A stretch of 64,000 nt of DNA. It comes from Gemmataceae bacterium. GTDB taxonomy: Bacteria > Planctomycetota > Planctomycetia > Gemmatales > Gemmataceae. Shown in pieces: positions 23,726-33,560 of this stretch. Where the stretch lies: assembly GCA_901538445.1 (NCBI GenBank), contig LR594584.1, positions 2,823,586-2,887,585 of the forward strand, in the 5' to 3' direction. The notes under the pieces are model-generated. The model was not told the origin of the DNA. It saw only the letters and a list, made by a program, of their open reading frames with translations, and did not search any database. A program made the translations under genes and the position numbers. How positions within the stretch are numbered: the stretch's first letter is position 1; every line of letters starts with the position of its first letter.

Positions 23726-25081
23726 TCACTGCGGGCGCACGTCGAAGCACAGGATCTGCGTCTCGTCGCGGAGGTAGAGGCGGCCGTCCACGAGTGTTGG
23801 CGTCGCCCAGTTGTTCTTGCCGCTCAGCACCTTCGGCACCTTCGCGATCAGCCGGAACTCGTCGGGCGTTGCCTCCACGAGGCACAAGTCGCCGCCCTCG
23901 GTCTGGATCACGAGGTGCTTGTCGGCGAGGATCAGGCTCCCCTTCCCCACGCCGTCGGCCTCCCACCCGTCCTTCGGCCTGCCCGTCTCGAACGCGACGC
24001 ACTTCAACTGCGACTCGTCGAACCCGTACAGGTAGCGGTCGCGGTACACGCTGGAGCTGTGGTGGTTCTTGAACCCGCGGCCGCGCCGCGCGTACACCGT
24101 TTCGAACCTGATGCCGTCCCCCTTCGCCTCGCACCGCAACAGCGCGCACCCCATCTGGTACGCCGACGAGATGAACACGTAGTCGTCCACGACGAGCGGC
24201 GTGGCGATGTTGCCCTGGAAGTTGGTGGGCCACGCGAAGCTGTCGGCCACCTTGCCGTCGGGACGCACGGCGAGGAGCGCGTCGCCCAGGAACGCGAAGA
24301 TCATCGGTTGCCCCGCGACCGTCGCGGACACGGCCGAGCTGTAGCCCGGGGGGTTCGAGCCGGCGGCCCACCGCACCTCGCCCGTGTTCTTGTCGAGCGC
24401 CGCGACCGCACCCTTCGAGCCGCCGGGGAGCACGACAACGAGGTCATCGACGACGAGCGGCGAGCACGCGGTGCCCCACTGCGGGAGCGGGGCACCGAAC
24501 TCGGTGAGGAGGTTCTTCGACCAGAGCTTCTGCGGCTTCTCGCCGTCGGCCTTCGGCAGTTGCAAGCAGAGCAACTCGCCGACGCCGCCGGTGGCCCAGA
24601 GCCGGTCGCCGATCACGGTCGGGGTGGCCCGCGGGCCGATGTTGTAATCGACCTTCTCGTAGTTGGCGGGGTAATTGAAGTCCCAAACGAGTTTGCCGTC
24701 CTCGGCGTTCATGCAGAGGATCCGCTCGCTCGCGCCCTGGCGGTCCTGGGTGTAGAGCCGGCCGCCGACGACCGAGCAGGACGAGTACCCGCCGCCGCAC
24801 TCGGCCCGCCACAGCCGCCTGGGCGGGGTCTTGTCCCAGTCGGTGCGGAGCGGCCCGGCGGGCGCGCGGCCGTCGCGGGTCGGGCCGCGCCACTGGAACC
24901 ACCCGGTCGCGGCGGCCGCGGGCGGGGCCTGGTCGATCTTCTTGTCGGCGAGCTTGGCGATCTCGCCGGCGTTCTCGCTGTCGGGGAGGAACCAGCCCTT
25001 GCGGTATCCGACGTACCCGGCCGCGGCGAGCGCAAACGTGCCGACGACGCCGAGGATGAGACCGAGCGACCGCTTCGTCAT
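23726..25081 (-). CDS. Exported PQQ-binding-like beta-propeller protein
   Basis: A 451-residue protein with an N-terminal signal or anchor (MTKRSLGLILGVVGTFALAAAGYVGY). A beta-propeller of PQQ/BamB-like repeats follows, opening with WFQWRGPTRDG, the usual start of planctomycete PQQ-like proteins. Later repeats show GKLVWDFNYPA, ATPTVIGDRLWATGG, CSPLVVDDLVVV and WATPTLVDGRLYLRDE. It is probably a periplasmic scaffold or dehydrogenase-like protein, and no catalytic partner domain is present. The longer upstream frame is rejected because the signal peptide begins at 25081. The gap to hemL is 111 bases. Confidence 0.9.
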   Translation of the reverse strand: MTKRSLGLILGVVGTFALAAAGYVGYRKGWFLPDSENAGEIAKLADKKIDQAPPAAAATGWFQWRGPTRDGRAPAGPLRTDWDKTPPRRLWRAECGGGYSSCSVVGGRLYTQDRQGASERILCMNAEDGKLVWDFNYPANYEKVDYNIGPRATPTVIGDRLWATGGVGELLCLQLPKADGEKPQKLWSKNLLTEFGAPLPQWGTACSPLVVDDLVVVLPGGSKGAVAALDKNTGEVRWAAGSNPPGYSSAVSATVAGQPMIFAFLGDALLAVRPDGKVADSFAWPTNFQGNIATPLVVDDYVFISSAYQMGCALLRCEAKGDGIRFETVYARRGRGFKNHHSSSVYRDRYLYGFDESQLKCVAFETGRPKDGWEADGVGKGSLILADKHLVIQTEGGDLCLVEATPDEFRLIAKVPKVLSGKNNWATPTLVDGRLYLRDETQILCFDVRPQ

Positions 25082-25192
25082 GGTTGTGCCCCTGTTGTGG
25101 CTGTAGCGAGGTGCCGTTATGCGCGGCGCGGCGTCCGCCCACCGGTTGAATTCGCGGCACCGGCGGGCGGACGCCGCGCCGCTCGCCGACAA

Positions 25193-26494
25193 CTACCCCG
25201 CGGCGATCGCCTTGAGCGCGTCGCGGGCGGCGGCGATCGTCTCGTCGATGTGTGCTTCGGTCATCGGCGCACAGAGGAACGCGGCCTCGAACTGGCTGCA
25301 CGGCAGGTACACCCCGCGGTCCATCATTTCCCAAAAGAACCGGCCGAACCGCTTCGTGTCGGCGGTCTTGGCGGTGTCGAAGTCGGTCACGGGCGTCGGG
25401 GTGAAGAACAGCGTCCACATGCTGCCGATGCGGTTGAACTGGTGCGGCACGCCCGCGTCGGCCGCGGCCTTGCGGAGCCCGGCTTCGAGCCGCGCGCCGA
25501 GCGCGTCGAAACGCTGGTACGGCGGGCTCGCCTGGAGTTCCTTGAGCGTCGCGATGCCGGCCGCCATCGCGACCGGGTTCCCCGAGAGCGTGCCGGCCTG
25601 GAACACCGGCCCCGCGGGCATGATCTTCTTCATGACGTCCGCGCGGCCGCCGTAGGCACCCACCGGGTAACCGCCGCCGATGATCTTGCCCAGAGCGGTG
25701 ATGTCGGGCGTGTCGCCGAGCAACTCCTGCGCGCCACCGTACGCGAGGCGGAAGCCGGTCATCACCTCGTCGTAGATGAGCAGCGCGCCGTGGTGCTGTG
25801 TGAGCCGGCGGAGTTCGGTGCGGAACTCGGCGCTCGGCGGCACGAGCCCCATGTTGCCGACGACCGGTTCGAGGATCACGCCGGCGATCTTGTCGCCCCT
25901 GGCCGCGAACAGTTCCTTCAGAGCGGCGACGTCGTTGAACCGCAGCACGAGCGTGTCGTCGGTGCAGCCGCGGGGCACGCCGGGGCTGTTCGGGACGCCG
26001 TGCGTGAGCGCGCTCGACCCGGCCGAAACGAGCAGGGAGTCAACGTGCCCGTGGTAGCACCCGGCGAACTTGACGATCAGGTCGCGGCCGGTGAACCCGC
26101 GGGCGAGGCGGATGGCGCTCATCGTCGCCTCGGTCCCGCTCGACACGAACCGCACCATCTCGACCGACGGGATCGCCTCGACGACGAGTTCCGCGAGTTC
26201 GGTTTCGAGTTCGCACGGCGCGCCGTAACTCGACCCGTTCCGCACCGCGGCGAGGACCGCGTCCACGACCTTCGGGTGGCAGTGCCCGAGGATCATCGGC
26301 CCCCACGACCCGATGTAATCGAGGAACTTGTTGCCGTCAACGTCGTAGAGGTGCGGGCCGTCGGCCCTGGCGACGAACAGCGGGCTGCCGCCGACCGCAC
26401 CGAACGCGCGGGCCGGGCTGTTCACGCCGCCGGGGGTCACCTTCCGGGCGCGCTCGAACGCGGCCGTGCTCTTGGTCTGCGAACGGGTCGGCAT
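25193..26494 (-). CDS. hemL: Glutamate-1-semialdehyde 2,1-aminomutase
   Basis: A 433-residue PLP enzyme that converts glutamate-1-semialdehyde into 5-aminolevulinate, the C5 route to heme and cobalamin. Motifs: TPGGVNSPARAFGAVGG near the start, FVSSGTEATMSAIRLARG (about 116-133), YDEVMTGFR with Asp242 that contacts the pyridine nitrogen, and ALGKIIGGGYPVGAYGG with the PLP lysine Lys270. The length matches the family. The start (MPTRSQ at 26494) is chosen because upstream sequence belongs to a palindromic spacer. A tetrapyrrole supply fits the cobalamin-dependent eut enzyme and the cytochrome c proteins elsewhere in the window. Confidence 0.95.
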   Translation of the reverse strand: MPTRSQTKSTAAFERARKVTPGGVNSPARAFGAVGGSPLFVARADGPHLYDVDGNKFLDYIGSWGPMILGHCHPKVVDAVLAAVRNGSSYGAPCELETELAELVVEAIPSVEMVRFVSSGTEATMSAIRLARGFTGRDLIVKFAGCYHGHVDSLLVSAGSSALTHGVPNSPGVPRGCTDDTLVLRFNDVAALKELFAARGDKIAGVILEPVVGNMGLVPPSAEFRTELRRLTQHHGALLIYDEVMTGFRLAYGGAQELLGDTPDITALGKIIGGGYPVGAYGGRADVMKKIMPAGPVFQAGTLSGNPVAMAAGIATLKELQASPPYQRFDALGARLEAGLRKAAADAGVPHQFNRIGSMWTLFFTPTPVTDFDTAKTADTKRFGRFFWEMMDRGVYLPCSQFEAAFLCAPMTEAHIDETIAAARDALKAIAAG

Positions 26495-26587
26495 GGGGGC
26501 TCCAAAAACCTCGATGCGGGGAGAGGCGAACGGCAGCAGAAAACTGTCCGGGTGGCTCTGCTGCCAGGTTGTCACTTCAGGTGGCCG

Positions 26588-26780
26588 CCCCTCACCCGCC
26601 GCGAAGCGCGGTGACCTGTCCCCGTCGGAACGGGGCGAGGTGGGGCTTTCCGGGTTGATCTCAACGCGGTCCCAGGGGTTGGTCCCTTCGCACAGCCACC
26701 AAGAAGCCCCGGGGCAACACCTCGCCCCGTTCCGACGGGGAGAGGTCGCGACGAGGCTCTGCAAGTCGCGGGTGAGGGGT
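26588..26780. repeat. Large palindromic element between hemL and kinase gene
   Basis: The ends are CCCCTCACCCGC and its complement GCGGGTGAGGGG. Inner arms of about 28 bases (around TCCCCGTCGGAACGGGGCGA and its complement) face each other across roughly 80 bases. No gene is seen in the 361-base gap from 26495 to 26855. It resembles dispersed palindromic elements. The kinase gene upstream on the minus strand ends at 26856. Confidence 0.7.
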
Positions 26781-26855
26781 ACCACCTCTACCACCCACCA
26801 ACCACTTTTCTTACTCCCCGCACACCTGCTTGGACCGTTACCAAGCGCCATCTGC

Positions 26856-28820
26856 TCACTTCGGGACCGTCGCGGCGATCTCGCGGGCCTGCTTCACGTA
26901 CCCCTTGATTGTGGGGTCGGCCTCGTCGTCGTACAGGTCGATGACCTCGCGGCACTGGTTCCGGGCCTGGATGCGGCGCGGCCCCGGCTCGGCCTTCGCG
27001 GCGTCGGCGTACTGATGCGCGAGCTCGACCTGCTTCTCGACGAGCGCGGGCCGCTGCTTCGCGCCGCCGTCGGCGGTGCGGGGCGCGGCGGCCCGCTGCT
27101 GGCACGCGAGCAGGTACCAGTCCCGCTTGTCGGGCTCCTTCTCGGTGAGTGTGGCGAGCTGGTCCCAGACGCGGCCGGCCTTGTCGGTGTCGCCGATCTC
27201 CTCGAGCCGGAACCCGCGGACCGCGAGCGCCTCGGGGTTCGTCTGCTCGGTGCTGAACGGGGTCTCGAACTGGCGGGTCTTCTTGATCTTCTCGGTCGTG
27301 GCGGCGCTGAGCGACGCGACCCGCTTCAGGTCCGCGAGCCGCTTGTCTGCAACCCAGCCCCACCGCGCCCTGGCGAGCACGTCGTCCTTCAGCGCGAACG
27401 GTAACTTGGCCTCGTCCGGGAACCGGGCCTTCGCCTTCTTCCAGAACTCCTCGGCCATCACGAGCGACCCGCTCCGCTCGGCCTCCATCGCCTGCCACGC
27501 GGCCTCGTAGGCGTCCCGGTCGTCGGCCTCGTCGGGCTTCTGCATCTTGTTGGCGAACCGCTTGGCGAGTTGCTCCTCGCGCTTGCGGGTCGCGGCCTCG
27601 CGGAACACGGCAGCGGCCCGGTCCGTGGCCTCGCCCGGTGCGTCTCCGTACCGCTCCAGGTACTTCGTGGCCGCGTCGAGCTTGTCGTCGGTGCCGGTCG
27701 CGGCGTCCATAGCGGCGGCCAGCTTCGCCGCCGACGGGGGCCGGAGCATGAGGTACGCGCCGCCGGCCATGCCGAGGAGCACCACGCCGATCCCGGCCAT
27801 CTTGAACCACGGCTGCTGGTGGACCTGGACCGCTTGCTTCTTCTTTGCCTTCTTCTTCTTGCCCCGGAGCGCCCGGGCGGCCTCGCGGTCCTCGTCGTCG
27901 AGCTTCGAACCGTCGAAGTTCCGGGGCTTATCGACCCGGCGGCTGTTCGCGGCCCCGAGCCCGGCGCTCTTGCGGGCGAACACGTCCTCCTCGATCTCGC
28001 TGATGAGCCGGCCGACCCAGGCGGCGTCCCGGGGGCGGTCGTCGGGGTTCTTCTCGAGCAACTGGAGGATGAGCGTTTCGAGCTTGCTCGGCAGGTCGGC
28101 GACCTGGTTCCCGATCCGCGGCGGCGGGTCGTTGACGTGCTTCAGAAACATGTCGATCGTCGTCTCGGCCAGGAACGGCTTGCGGCCGGTGAGCAGCTCG
28201 TAGAAGACGATCCCGAGCGAGTACAGGTCCGACTTGTTCGTGAGGTCCTTCTCGCCGCGGCACTGCTCGGGCGACATGTACGCGGCCGTTCCGATGGTGC
28301 TGTTGGCACCCGTGAGGGCGGTGAGGTCGGCGTCCTTGGCGATGCCGAAGTCCGTGAGCTTCAGGTTCCCGTCCTTCGTGACCATCAGGTTCGACGGCTT
28401 CAGGTCGCGGTGGATGATCCCCTTCTCGTGCGCGTACTGGAGCGCCTCGCAGAGCTGCTTCATGTACTCGGCGACCTCCTCCCACCCGAGCCGCCCGCGG
28501 CGGCCGAGGAGCCGGTCGAGCGGCTCCCCGTCGATGAACTCCATCGCGATGAACGGGGTCTTCTTGTACGTGCCGGTGGCGTACAGCCGCACGATCCGCG
28601 GGTGCTTGAGCTGCTTGAGGATCGTGGCCTCGCGCTCGAACCGGGCCATGGCCCCCTCGTTCCCCGCGAGCCCGAGGAGCACGACCTTCAGCGCGACCGT
28701 GAGGACGGTCCCGTCGCGGTGGAACTGGGCCCGGTACACCGCGCCCATCGCCCCGCTACCGAGTTCCTTGTCCACCTCGAACCGGTACGCGCCGGCACCA
28801 ATGGTCTGCCCGACCAGCAT
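26856..28820 (-). CDS. Membrane-anchored Ser/Thr protein kinase
   Basis: A 654-residue Hanks-type kinase. The glycine loop LGSGAMGAVY (20-29), Lys45 in VALKV, catalytic HRDLKPSN (137-144), DFG (157-159) and SPE (183-185) are all intact. After the kinase domain (to about 280) comes a basic stretch KKKKAKKK (321-328), one membrane helix (341-359) and an outside domain of about 290 residues rich in helical, TPR-like segments. It probably senses something outside the cytoplasm and phosphorylates cytoplasmic targets. A PP2C phosphatase at 60584 could be a counterpart, but this is only inference. Confidence 0.93.
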   Translation of the reverse strand: MLVGQTIGAGAYRFEVDKELGSGAMGAVYRAQFHRDGTVLTVALKVVLLGLAGNEGAMARFEREATILKQLKHPRIVRLYATGTYKKTPFIAMEFIDGEPLDRLLGRRGRLGWEEVAEYMKQLCEALQYAHEKGIIHRDLKPSNLMVTKDGNLKLTDFGIAKDADLTALTGANSTIGTAAYMSPEQCRGEKDLTNKSDLYSLGIVFYELLTGRKPFLAETTIDMFLKHVNDPPPRIGNQVADLPSKLETLILQLLEKNPDDRPRDAAWVGRLISEIEEDVFARKSAGLGAANSRRVDKPRNFDGSKLDDEDREAARALRGKKKKAKKKQAVQVHQQPWFKMAGIGVVLLGMAGGAYLMLRPPSAAKLAAAMDAATGTDDKLDAATKYLERYGDAPGEATDRAAAVFREAATRKREEQLAKRFANKMQKPDEADDRDAYEAAWQAMEAERSGSLVMAEEFWKKAKARFPDEAKLPFALKDDVLARARWGWVADKRLADLKRVASLSAATTEKIKKTRQFETPFSTEQTNPEALAVRGFRLEEIGDTDKAGRVWDQLATLTEKEPDKRDWYLLACQQRAAAPRTADGGAKQRPALVEKQVELAHQYADAAKAEPGPRRIQARNQCREVIDLYDDEADPTIKGYVKQAREIAATVPK

Positions 28821-29081
28821 CTCAAACGCCCTCCTGGGAGAGGAGCAACCGCACGGTCATTGTAACCGGCACCCGCCGCCCGGACCGGCGGATTCGCGTG
28901 TCGGTTTCGTGCAGAACTGTAACGGAGCGCAAACCCAATCTGTGACTGGAACGTCGGAATTGTGGGGCGGTTCGCGTTCCGGCCGAACTCCGGTCCCACT
29001 CGGCCCCCCGGTTGGTGTAAAATGCCGGGCGGCGGTGTGCGAACGACAGCGTAGCGCCACCACCCGACTTCGGAGACAGGT

Positions 29082-32000
29082 ATGGCCGCGGTCCTCGATC
29101 AAAAGTCCGACCCCGCCTCGAAGTTCAGCTCCCAGGTGGACGAGCAGATCGCACAGGCCACGAGCCGCATCCGCGTCCACGACCTGGTACTCGGCGGGCT
29201 CACCCTCGCGTCGATGGTCGCCGTCTACGCGGCCGCGATGATCTCGCTCGACAAGTCGCTGAACCTGCCCGAGTGGGTCCGGCAACTGTCGCTCGCCGGG
29301 TTCGGGGCCGCGTTCGCCGCAGTCGCGTACCTCATGGTCTTCCGGCCGCTCAAGCGCCGCATCAACCCGCTGTACGCCGCGGCCCGCGTCGAGGACACCA
29401 TCGACGACGCCAAGAACGTCGTCATGGGCTACGTGGACGCGACCGAGCGGGGCAGCGTCCACGGTGCGGTGCGCGCCGCGATTTCGGCGAAGGCGGCGAA
29501 GGCCGTGGGCGGGGCGGACGTCAACAGGGCCGTGGACCACCGCAGCCTCATCGTCGCCGGCGGCGTCCTCGTCGCGCTGCTCGTCACCCTGGCTGTGCTG
29601 TTCTTCGTCTTCCGCCCGACGCAGTTCGTCTCGCTCGCGAAGCGGGCGTTCGTCCCGTTCACCCCCACGGCGATCGCCACCCGCACCCAGATCACGCTGA
29701 TAAAGCCCGAGCCCCTGGAACCGACGCTCACCACGGGCCAGACGATCACCGTCGCTGTGACCATCGGCGGCAAGGTGCCGGCGAGGACCGACCCGGCCCG
29801 CGTGCGGCTGCTCATCCGGCACAACCCTACCGATCCGAACTACGAGGAACTCCCCCTCCAGGAGGGCGACACCTCACGCGACTGGGCGCTGAAGATGCCC
29901 GAGTACCTGGTCCAGAACGGGTTCTGGTACAAGGTCGCCGCCGGCGACGCCGAGACGCCCGAGTACAAGGTGACCGTGCGTTCGCTGCCGCTGTTCACTG
30001 ACTTCGACGTGAGCTACGAGTATCCGAAGTACACCCGCAAGCCGGCCGACAAGGGCACCGACCCGAACCTGCGGGCGTACCGCGGCACGAAGATCACGAT
30101 GCACGCCCGGACCAACCGAGAGGTGAAGGACGGGCTCCTCAAGTTCGACGGCGGCGTTCTCCCGGGCGTGGTCGGGAAGCCCGTGCCCGGCAGGCAAGAC
30201 ACGCTCGCCTTCAGCTTCACCGCGACCGAGGCCGCGAACTACCGCCTCTTTATGCAGACCACGACCGGCGAGCGCAACGCCGACGCCCCGCGGTACTCGC
30301 TCGCGCTCGATGCCGACAACCCGCCGCGCGTCGAGGTCGTGAAGCCGGAAGAAGCCGAAATCACCCTCCCGGCGAACGGCCAACTCGCGGTCGATGGCAC
30401 CGTCGGCGACGACTTCGGCATCGACAAGGTCCGGCTCCGCCTGAAGGTCGGGGACCGCGACCTCGCCCCGGTCCCCTACGAAGGCGGGAAGTCGTTCTTC
30501 CGGCCGAAGGACGCGACGTGGCCGAACGACCTCGCGTACAAGGGGTCCGTCGATCTCGCCAAGTTGAAGTACGCCGACGGCCAGATGTTCGAGACGAAGG
30601 AAGGCATGGTCGTCGAGTTCTGGCTCGAAGCGATCGACAACTGCACCGAGACGAAGCCCGTCGAGGGCTGGGGCGACAAGCCGCAGGCCGGGCAGGTCGG
30701 GCGGTCCGAGAGCCGCCGCGTCACGCTCACGGCCCCGAAGGTCGAGCCCGAGGACAAACAGCAACTCGACGACCAGAAGCTGCGGCGCCGAAACGAGGAG
30801 CAGCAGCACAACGCCCAGCAGCAGCGGAAGCTCGACAACGAGGAGCGCCCGCAGCCGCAGCAACCGCAGGACCAGGGCCAGCAGAAGAAGAACCCCGACG
30901 ACAAGGGCGGCGAGCAGCCCAAGAACGGCGACCAAAAGGGCGGGGAGCAGCCGAAGGGCGAGAACCCGCCCAAGCAAGACGGGAAGCAAGATAACCCGAT
31001 GAAGAAGGATGGCGACCCGAACGGCATGGGTACGCCCGAGAAGAACCCGATGGACAAGGGGGGCGATTCGAAGAACCCTCCCGACAAGAAGGACGGCACC
31101 GGCGCGTCGAACCCGGCGAATGACCCCAAGATGCCGCCCGACCCGAAGGTCGATCCCACGAACCCGCCCGAGGGCAAGAAAGGCGACGACGGCATGGGCG
31201 GGAAGTCGGGCCAGACCGACCCGAAGATGCCGCAGGACAACAAGACCGACACGCCCCCGAGGAAGGGGGACAACACCGGCACGGGCGGGATGGGCGAGAC
31301 GCCCAAGACCCCGGAAACCGCGCCGATGCCGAAGTCGGACGAGCAGAAGAAGTCCGAGCAGGAGGCGCAGCGCGTTCAGGACGAGCTGAACAAGAACAAG
31401 GCCGAAGGCGGCGACGCGAAGCAGAACCCCGAGGCCGGCCAGCAGCCCCAGGACCGCACCGACCCGGCCCAGCAGAAGCCCCAGCAGCCGATGGCCGGCA
31501 ACGAGCAGGATTCGCAGCCGAAGGACGCACCGAAGCAACCCGATCCGAAAGATCCGCAAGCCCCGAAGGGCGACCAGGGCGGCGCGGCGCAGTCGAAGCC
31601 CGAAGGCAAGCTCGACCCGCCGCCGGACAAGAACGGCGCGGCCAAGCCTCAGCCGAAGCAGGACGGGCCGAAGGGCGAAAAGGGCGGCGATGCGTCCGAG
31701 CGCCGCGAGGAGCCGCTCGGTGGTAACCCCGGCGAGGAGAAGCCCGAGCCGAAGGCCGGCGACAGCAGCACGCAGCCGAAGAACACCGAGCCCAAGGGCG
31801 GCGACCCGAAGGGTCAACCGGGGAAGGACCCGAAGTCGGGTTCCACCGCAAAGCCGCCGACCGATCAGAAGCAGGGCGGCGAGCCGAAGTCGGGCGACAC
31901 CGACCCCAAGGGCGGGCAGAACAAGCCGAACCCCGCCGAGCAGGCCGGCAACACCAAGCCGAACGTCGAACCGGCCCGCGGCCAGGACAAGAACCCCGGC

Positions 32001-33374
32001 GCGAAGCCCGAGGCCGGTCAGAGGCAACCCGCCGACCAGGGCGAAGCCGGCGACGCCAAGCCGCAGCAGGCCCCGCCGAGCGGCGAGAAGAAGCCAGAGC
32101 CCAAGAACGGCGGTGCGAGCGAGAAGCAGCCCGACGCGAGCGAACACAAGCCCGAGCCCAAGGACGCCACGGACCCCAAGGGTCCGAAGGGCACCGGCGG
32201 CGCGTCCGAAACCAAGCCCGAGCCGAAGAAGCCGACGGGCAACATGGGCGAGGCGGGCGAGGACAAGGCCGGCGAGCCGGGCGCCGACAAGCCGCAGCCC
32301 AAGCAGGGCGACCCGAAGGGCGGCAACAACACCGACCCGACCGCGAAGAAGAGCGGCACGGACGGCGGCAAAAAGCTCGACGAAAAGCAACTCAAGGAAC
32401 TGGAGCAGGCCGCCAAGGACCTGAACAGCGCAGACCCGCAGAAGCGCAAGGACGCCCAGGACAAGCTCGACAAGGCCATCGGCGAGGACAAGCGCAAGGA
32501 ACTCGAGCAGACCGCGAAGGATCTTCAGTCCGACGACCCCGCCAAGCGGGCCGCGGCGGAGAAGAAGATTGAAGACGCCCGCAAGCAGGCCCAGGAGCAG
32601 GCCGGCAAGGGCGACGAACGCAAGGATGGCCCGACAGGCGAGCCCAAGGGGAAGGACGGCCAGGCCGGCGGCCCCAGGGACAAGGGCAAGGAACTCACCC
32701 AGGAAGATATCGCCGAACTCGCCAAGAAGGCCGGCGACCTGAACTCGAAGGACGACAAGAAGCGCGCGGATGCCGAAAAGGAGTTCGACAAGAAAATCGG
32801 CAAGGAGGCCCGCGAGGAACTGCAAAAGGAACTCGCCAAGAAGCAGCCGACGGGCGACCCCGCGGACCCGAAGGGCCAGGACGACCTCAAGAAGCAGATC
32901 GAGGAGCAGGCCCGCAAGAACCCGCCGAAGGGCAAGGGCGACAAGACCGACGAGTTCACCCCGGGCGGCGGGGCCACCGCCGAGCCGCCCAGGCCCGAAG
33001 ACCCGACCGACCCGAAGAACAAGCTGAAGACGGCCCAGCTCCGGTTGGAGGAGTTCGAGAAGAACCGATACAACAAGGACCTTCAGGACAAGCTCGGGTG
33101 GACGCAGGAGCAGTACGACGCGTTCCTGAAGGCCCAGGCCGAGCGGCTCCAGCAGTTGGAGAAGGAAGCGGCAAAGCAGGATGAAGACGCCCGCACCGCA
33201 CCCCCGCCGGGCGACCCGACGATCAAGCTCGGCAACGCCGGGAAGATCGAGACGCTCGGGCCGGGCTTCGGGACCGGCGCGACCGGCACCGGGGCGGTGT
33301 TCGCCCCTCCAGGCTTTGAGAAGGCACGCGAGGACTTTGCGAAGGGGATGCGGGAGCTAAAACAGAAGAAGTGA
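29082..33374 (+). CDS. Giant membrane protein with Lys/Pro/Gly-rich low-complexity region (DUF4175-like)
   Basis: A 1430-residue protein. Membrane helices lie at about 34-54, 67-87 and 155-178. A large beta-rich soluble domain follows (about 190-550). From residue 552 to about 1085 there is an extreme low-complexity stretch built from Lys, Pro, Gly, Asp, Gln and Asn (patterns such as PKGGDPKG). A charged helical part (about 1096-1260) then contains three related copies of a LEQAAKDLNSADPQKRKDAQ-type unit. It ends in a Gly/Thr-rich tail and a helix. The N-terminal layout resembles DUF4175-type proteins of planctomycetes. The function is unknown and a cell-envelope role is likely. The 44-base region before the ATG at 29082 includes GGAGAC as a possible ribosome site. 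Confidence 0.85.
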   Translation: MAAVLDQKSDPASKFSSQVDEQIAQATSRIRVHDLVLGGLTLASMVAVYAAAMISLDKSLNLPEWVRQLSLAGFGAAFAAVAYLMVFRPLKRRINPLYAAARVEDTIDDAKNVVMGYVDATERGSVHGAVRAAISAKAAKAVGGADVNRAVDHRSLIVAGGVLVALLVTLAVLFFVFRPTQFVSLAKRAFVPFTPTAIATRTQITLIKPEPLEPTLTTGQTITVAVTIGGKVPARTDPARVRLLIRHNPTDPNYEELPLQEGDTSRDWALKMPEYLVQNGFWYKVAAGDAETPEYKVTVRSLPLFTDFDVSYEYPKYTRKPADKGTDPNLRAYRGTKITMHARTNREVKDGLLKFDGGVLPGVVGKPVPGRQDTLAFSFTATEAANYRLFMQTTTGERNADAPRYSLALDADNPPRVEVVKPEEAEITLPANGQLAVDGTVGDDFGIDKVRLRLKVGDRDLAPVPYEGGKSFFRPKDATWPNDLAYKGSVDLAKLKYADGQMFETKEGMVVEFWLEAIDNCTETKPVEGWGDKPQAGQVGRSESRRVTLTAPKVEPEDKQQLDDQKLRRRNEEQQHNAQQQRKLDNEERPQPQQPQDQGQQKKNPDDKGGEQPKNGDQKGGEQPKGENPPKQDGKQDNPMKKDGDPNGMGTPEKNPMDKGGDSKNPPDKKDGTGASNPANDPKMPPDPKVDPTNPPEGKKGDDGMGGKSGQTDPKMPQDNKTDTPPRKGDNTGTGGMGETPKTPETAPMPKSDEQKKSEQEAQRVQDELNKNKAEGGDAKQNPEAGQQPQDRTDPAQQKPQQPMAGNEQDSQPKDAPKQPDPKDPQAPKGDQGGAAQSKPEGKLDPPPDKNGAAKPQPKQDGPKGEKGGDASERREEPLGGNPGEEKPEPKAGDSSTQPKNTEPKGGDPKGQPGKDPKSGSTAKPPTDQKQGGEPKSGDTDPKGGQNKPNPAEQAGNTKPNVEPARGQDKNPGAKPEAGQRQPADQGEAGDAKPQQAPPSGEKKPEPKNGGASEKQPDASEHKPEPKDATDPKGPKGTGGASETKPEPKKPTGNMGEAGEDKAGEPGADKPQPKQGDPKGGNNTDPTAKKSGTDGGKKLDEKQLKELEQAAKDLNSADPQKRKDAQDKLDKAIGEDKRKELEQTAKDLQSDDPAKRAAAEKKIEDARKQAQEQAGKGDERKDGPTGEPKGKDGQAGGPRDKGKELTQEDIAELAKKAGDLNSKDDKKRADAEKEFDKKIGKEAREELQKELAKKQPTGDPADPKGQDDLKKQIEEQARKNPPKGKGDKTDEFTPGGGATAEPPRPEDPTDPKNKLKTAQLRLEEFEKNRYNKDLQDKLGWTQEQYDAFLKAQAERLQQLEKEAAKQDEDARTAPPPGDPTIKLGNAGKIETLGPGFGTGATGTGAVFAPPGFEKAREDFAKGMRELKQKK

Positions 33375-33405
33375 CCCCTGCTGCTCGGTCGAAGTCCGAC
33401 GCGGT

Positions 33406-33480
33406 CGGCGGGCCGCCACGGAGGGCGGCCCCTACCAGACGTCTTGGTTTGTAGGGGCTGCCCTCCGTGGCGGCCCGCCG
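33406..33480. repeat. Palindrome between the giant membrane protein and nadB
   Basis: The arms of about 30 bases (CGGCGGGCCGCCACGGAGGG and on, with complement) flank a 16-base loop starting about 30 bases after the upstream stop codon. It is probably a terminator or dispersed palindromic element. It has no T-tract. Confidence 0.7.
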
Positions 33481-33560
33481 CACGAGGAGCGCAACAGAGC
33501 AGCCCCGCCGTGCGGCGGCCCGAGCGGCCGCCGCACGATCTCCCGTCGGCCCGCACATCC

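Noticed and set aside
29874-32825. 983-codon Leu/Arg/Val-rich open frame antisense to the low-complexity membrane protein
   Set aside because: The Leu/Arg/Gly runs are the exact antisense of the Lys/Pro/Asp-rich repeats. The sense protein has membrane helices and a sensible start.
33375-33560. Small gene between the giant membrane protein and nadB
   Set aside because: The stretch consists of a palindrome and its flanks. The possible frames are short and translate the inverted repeat.
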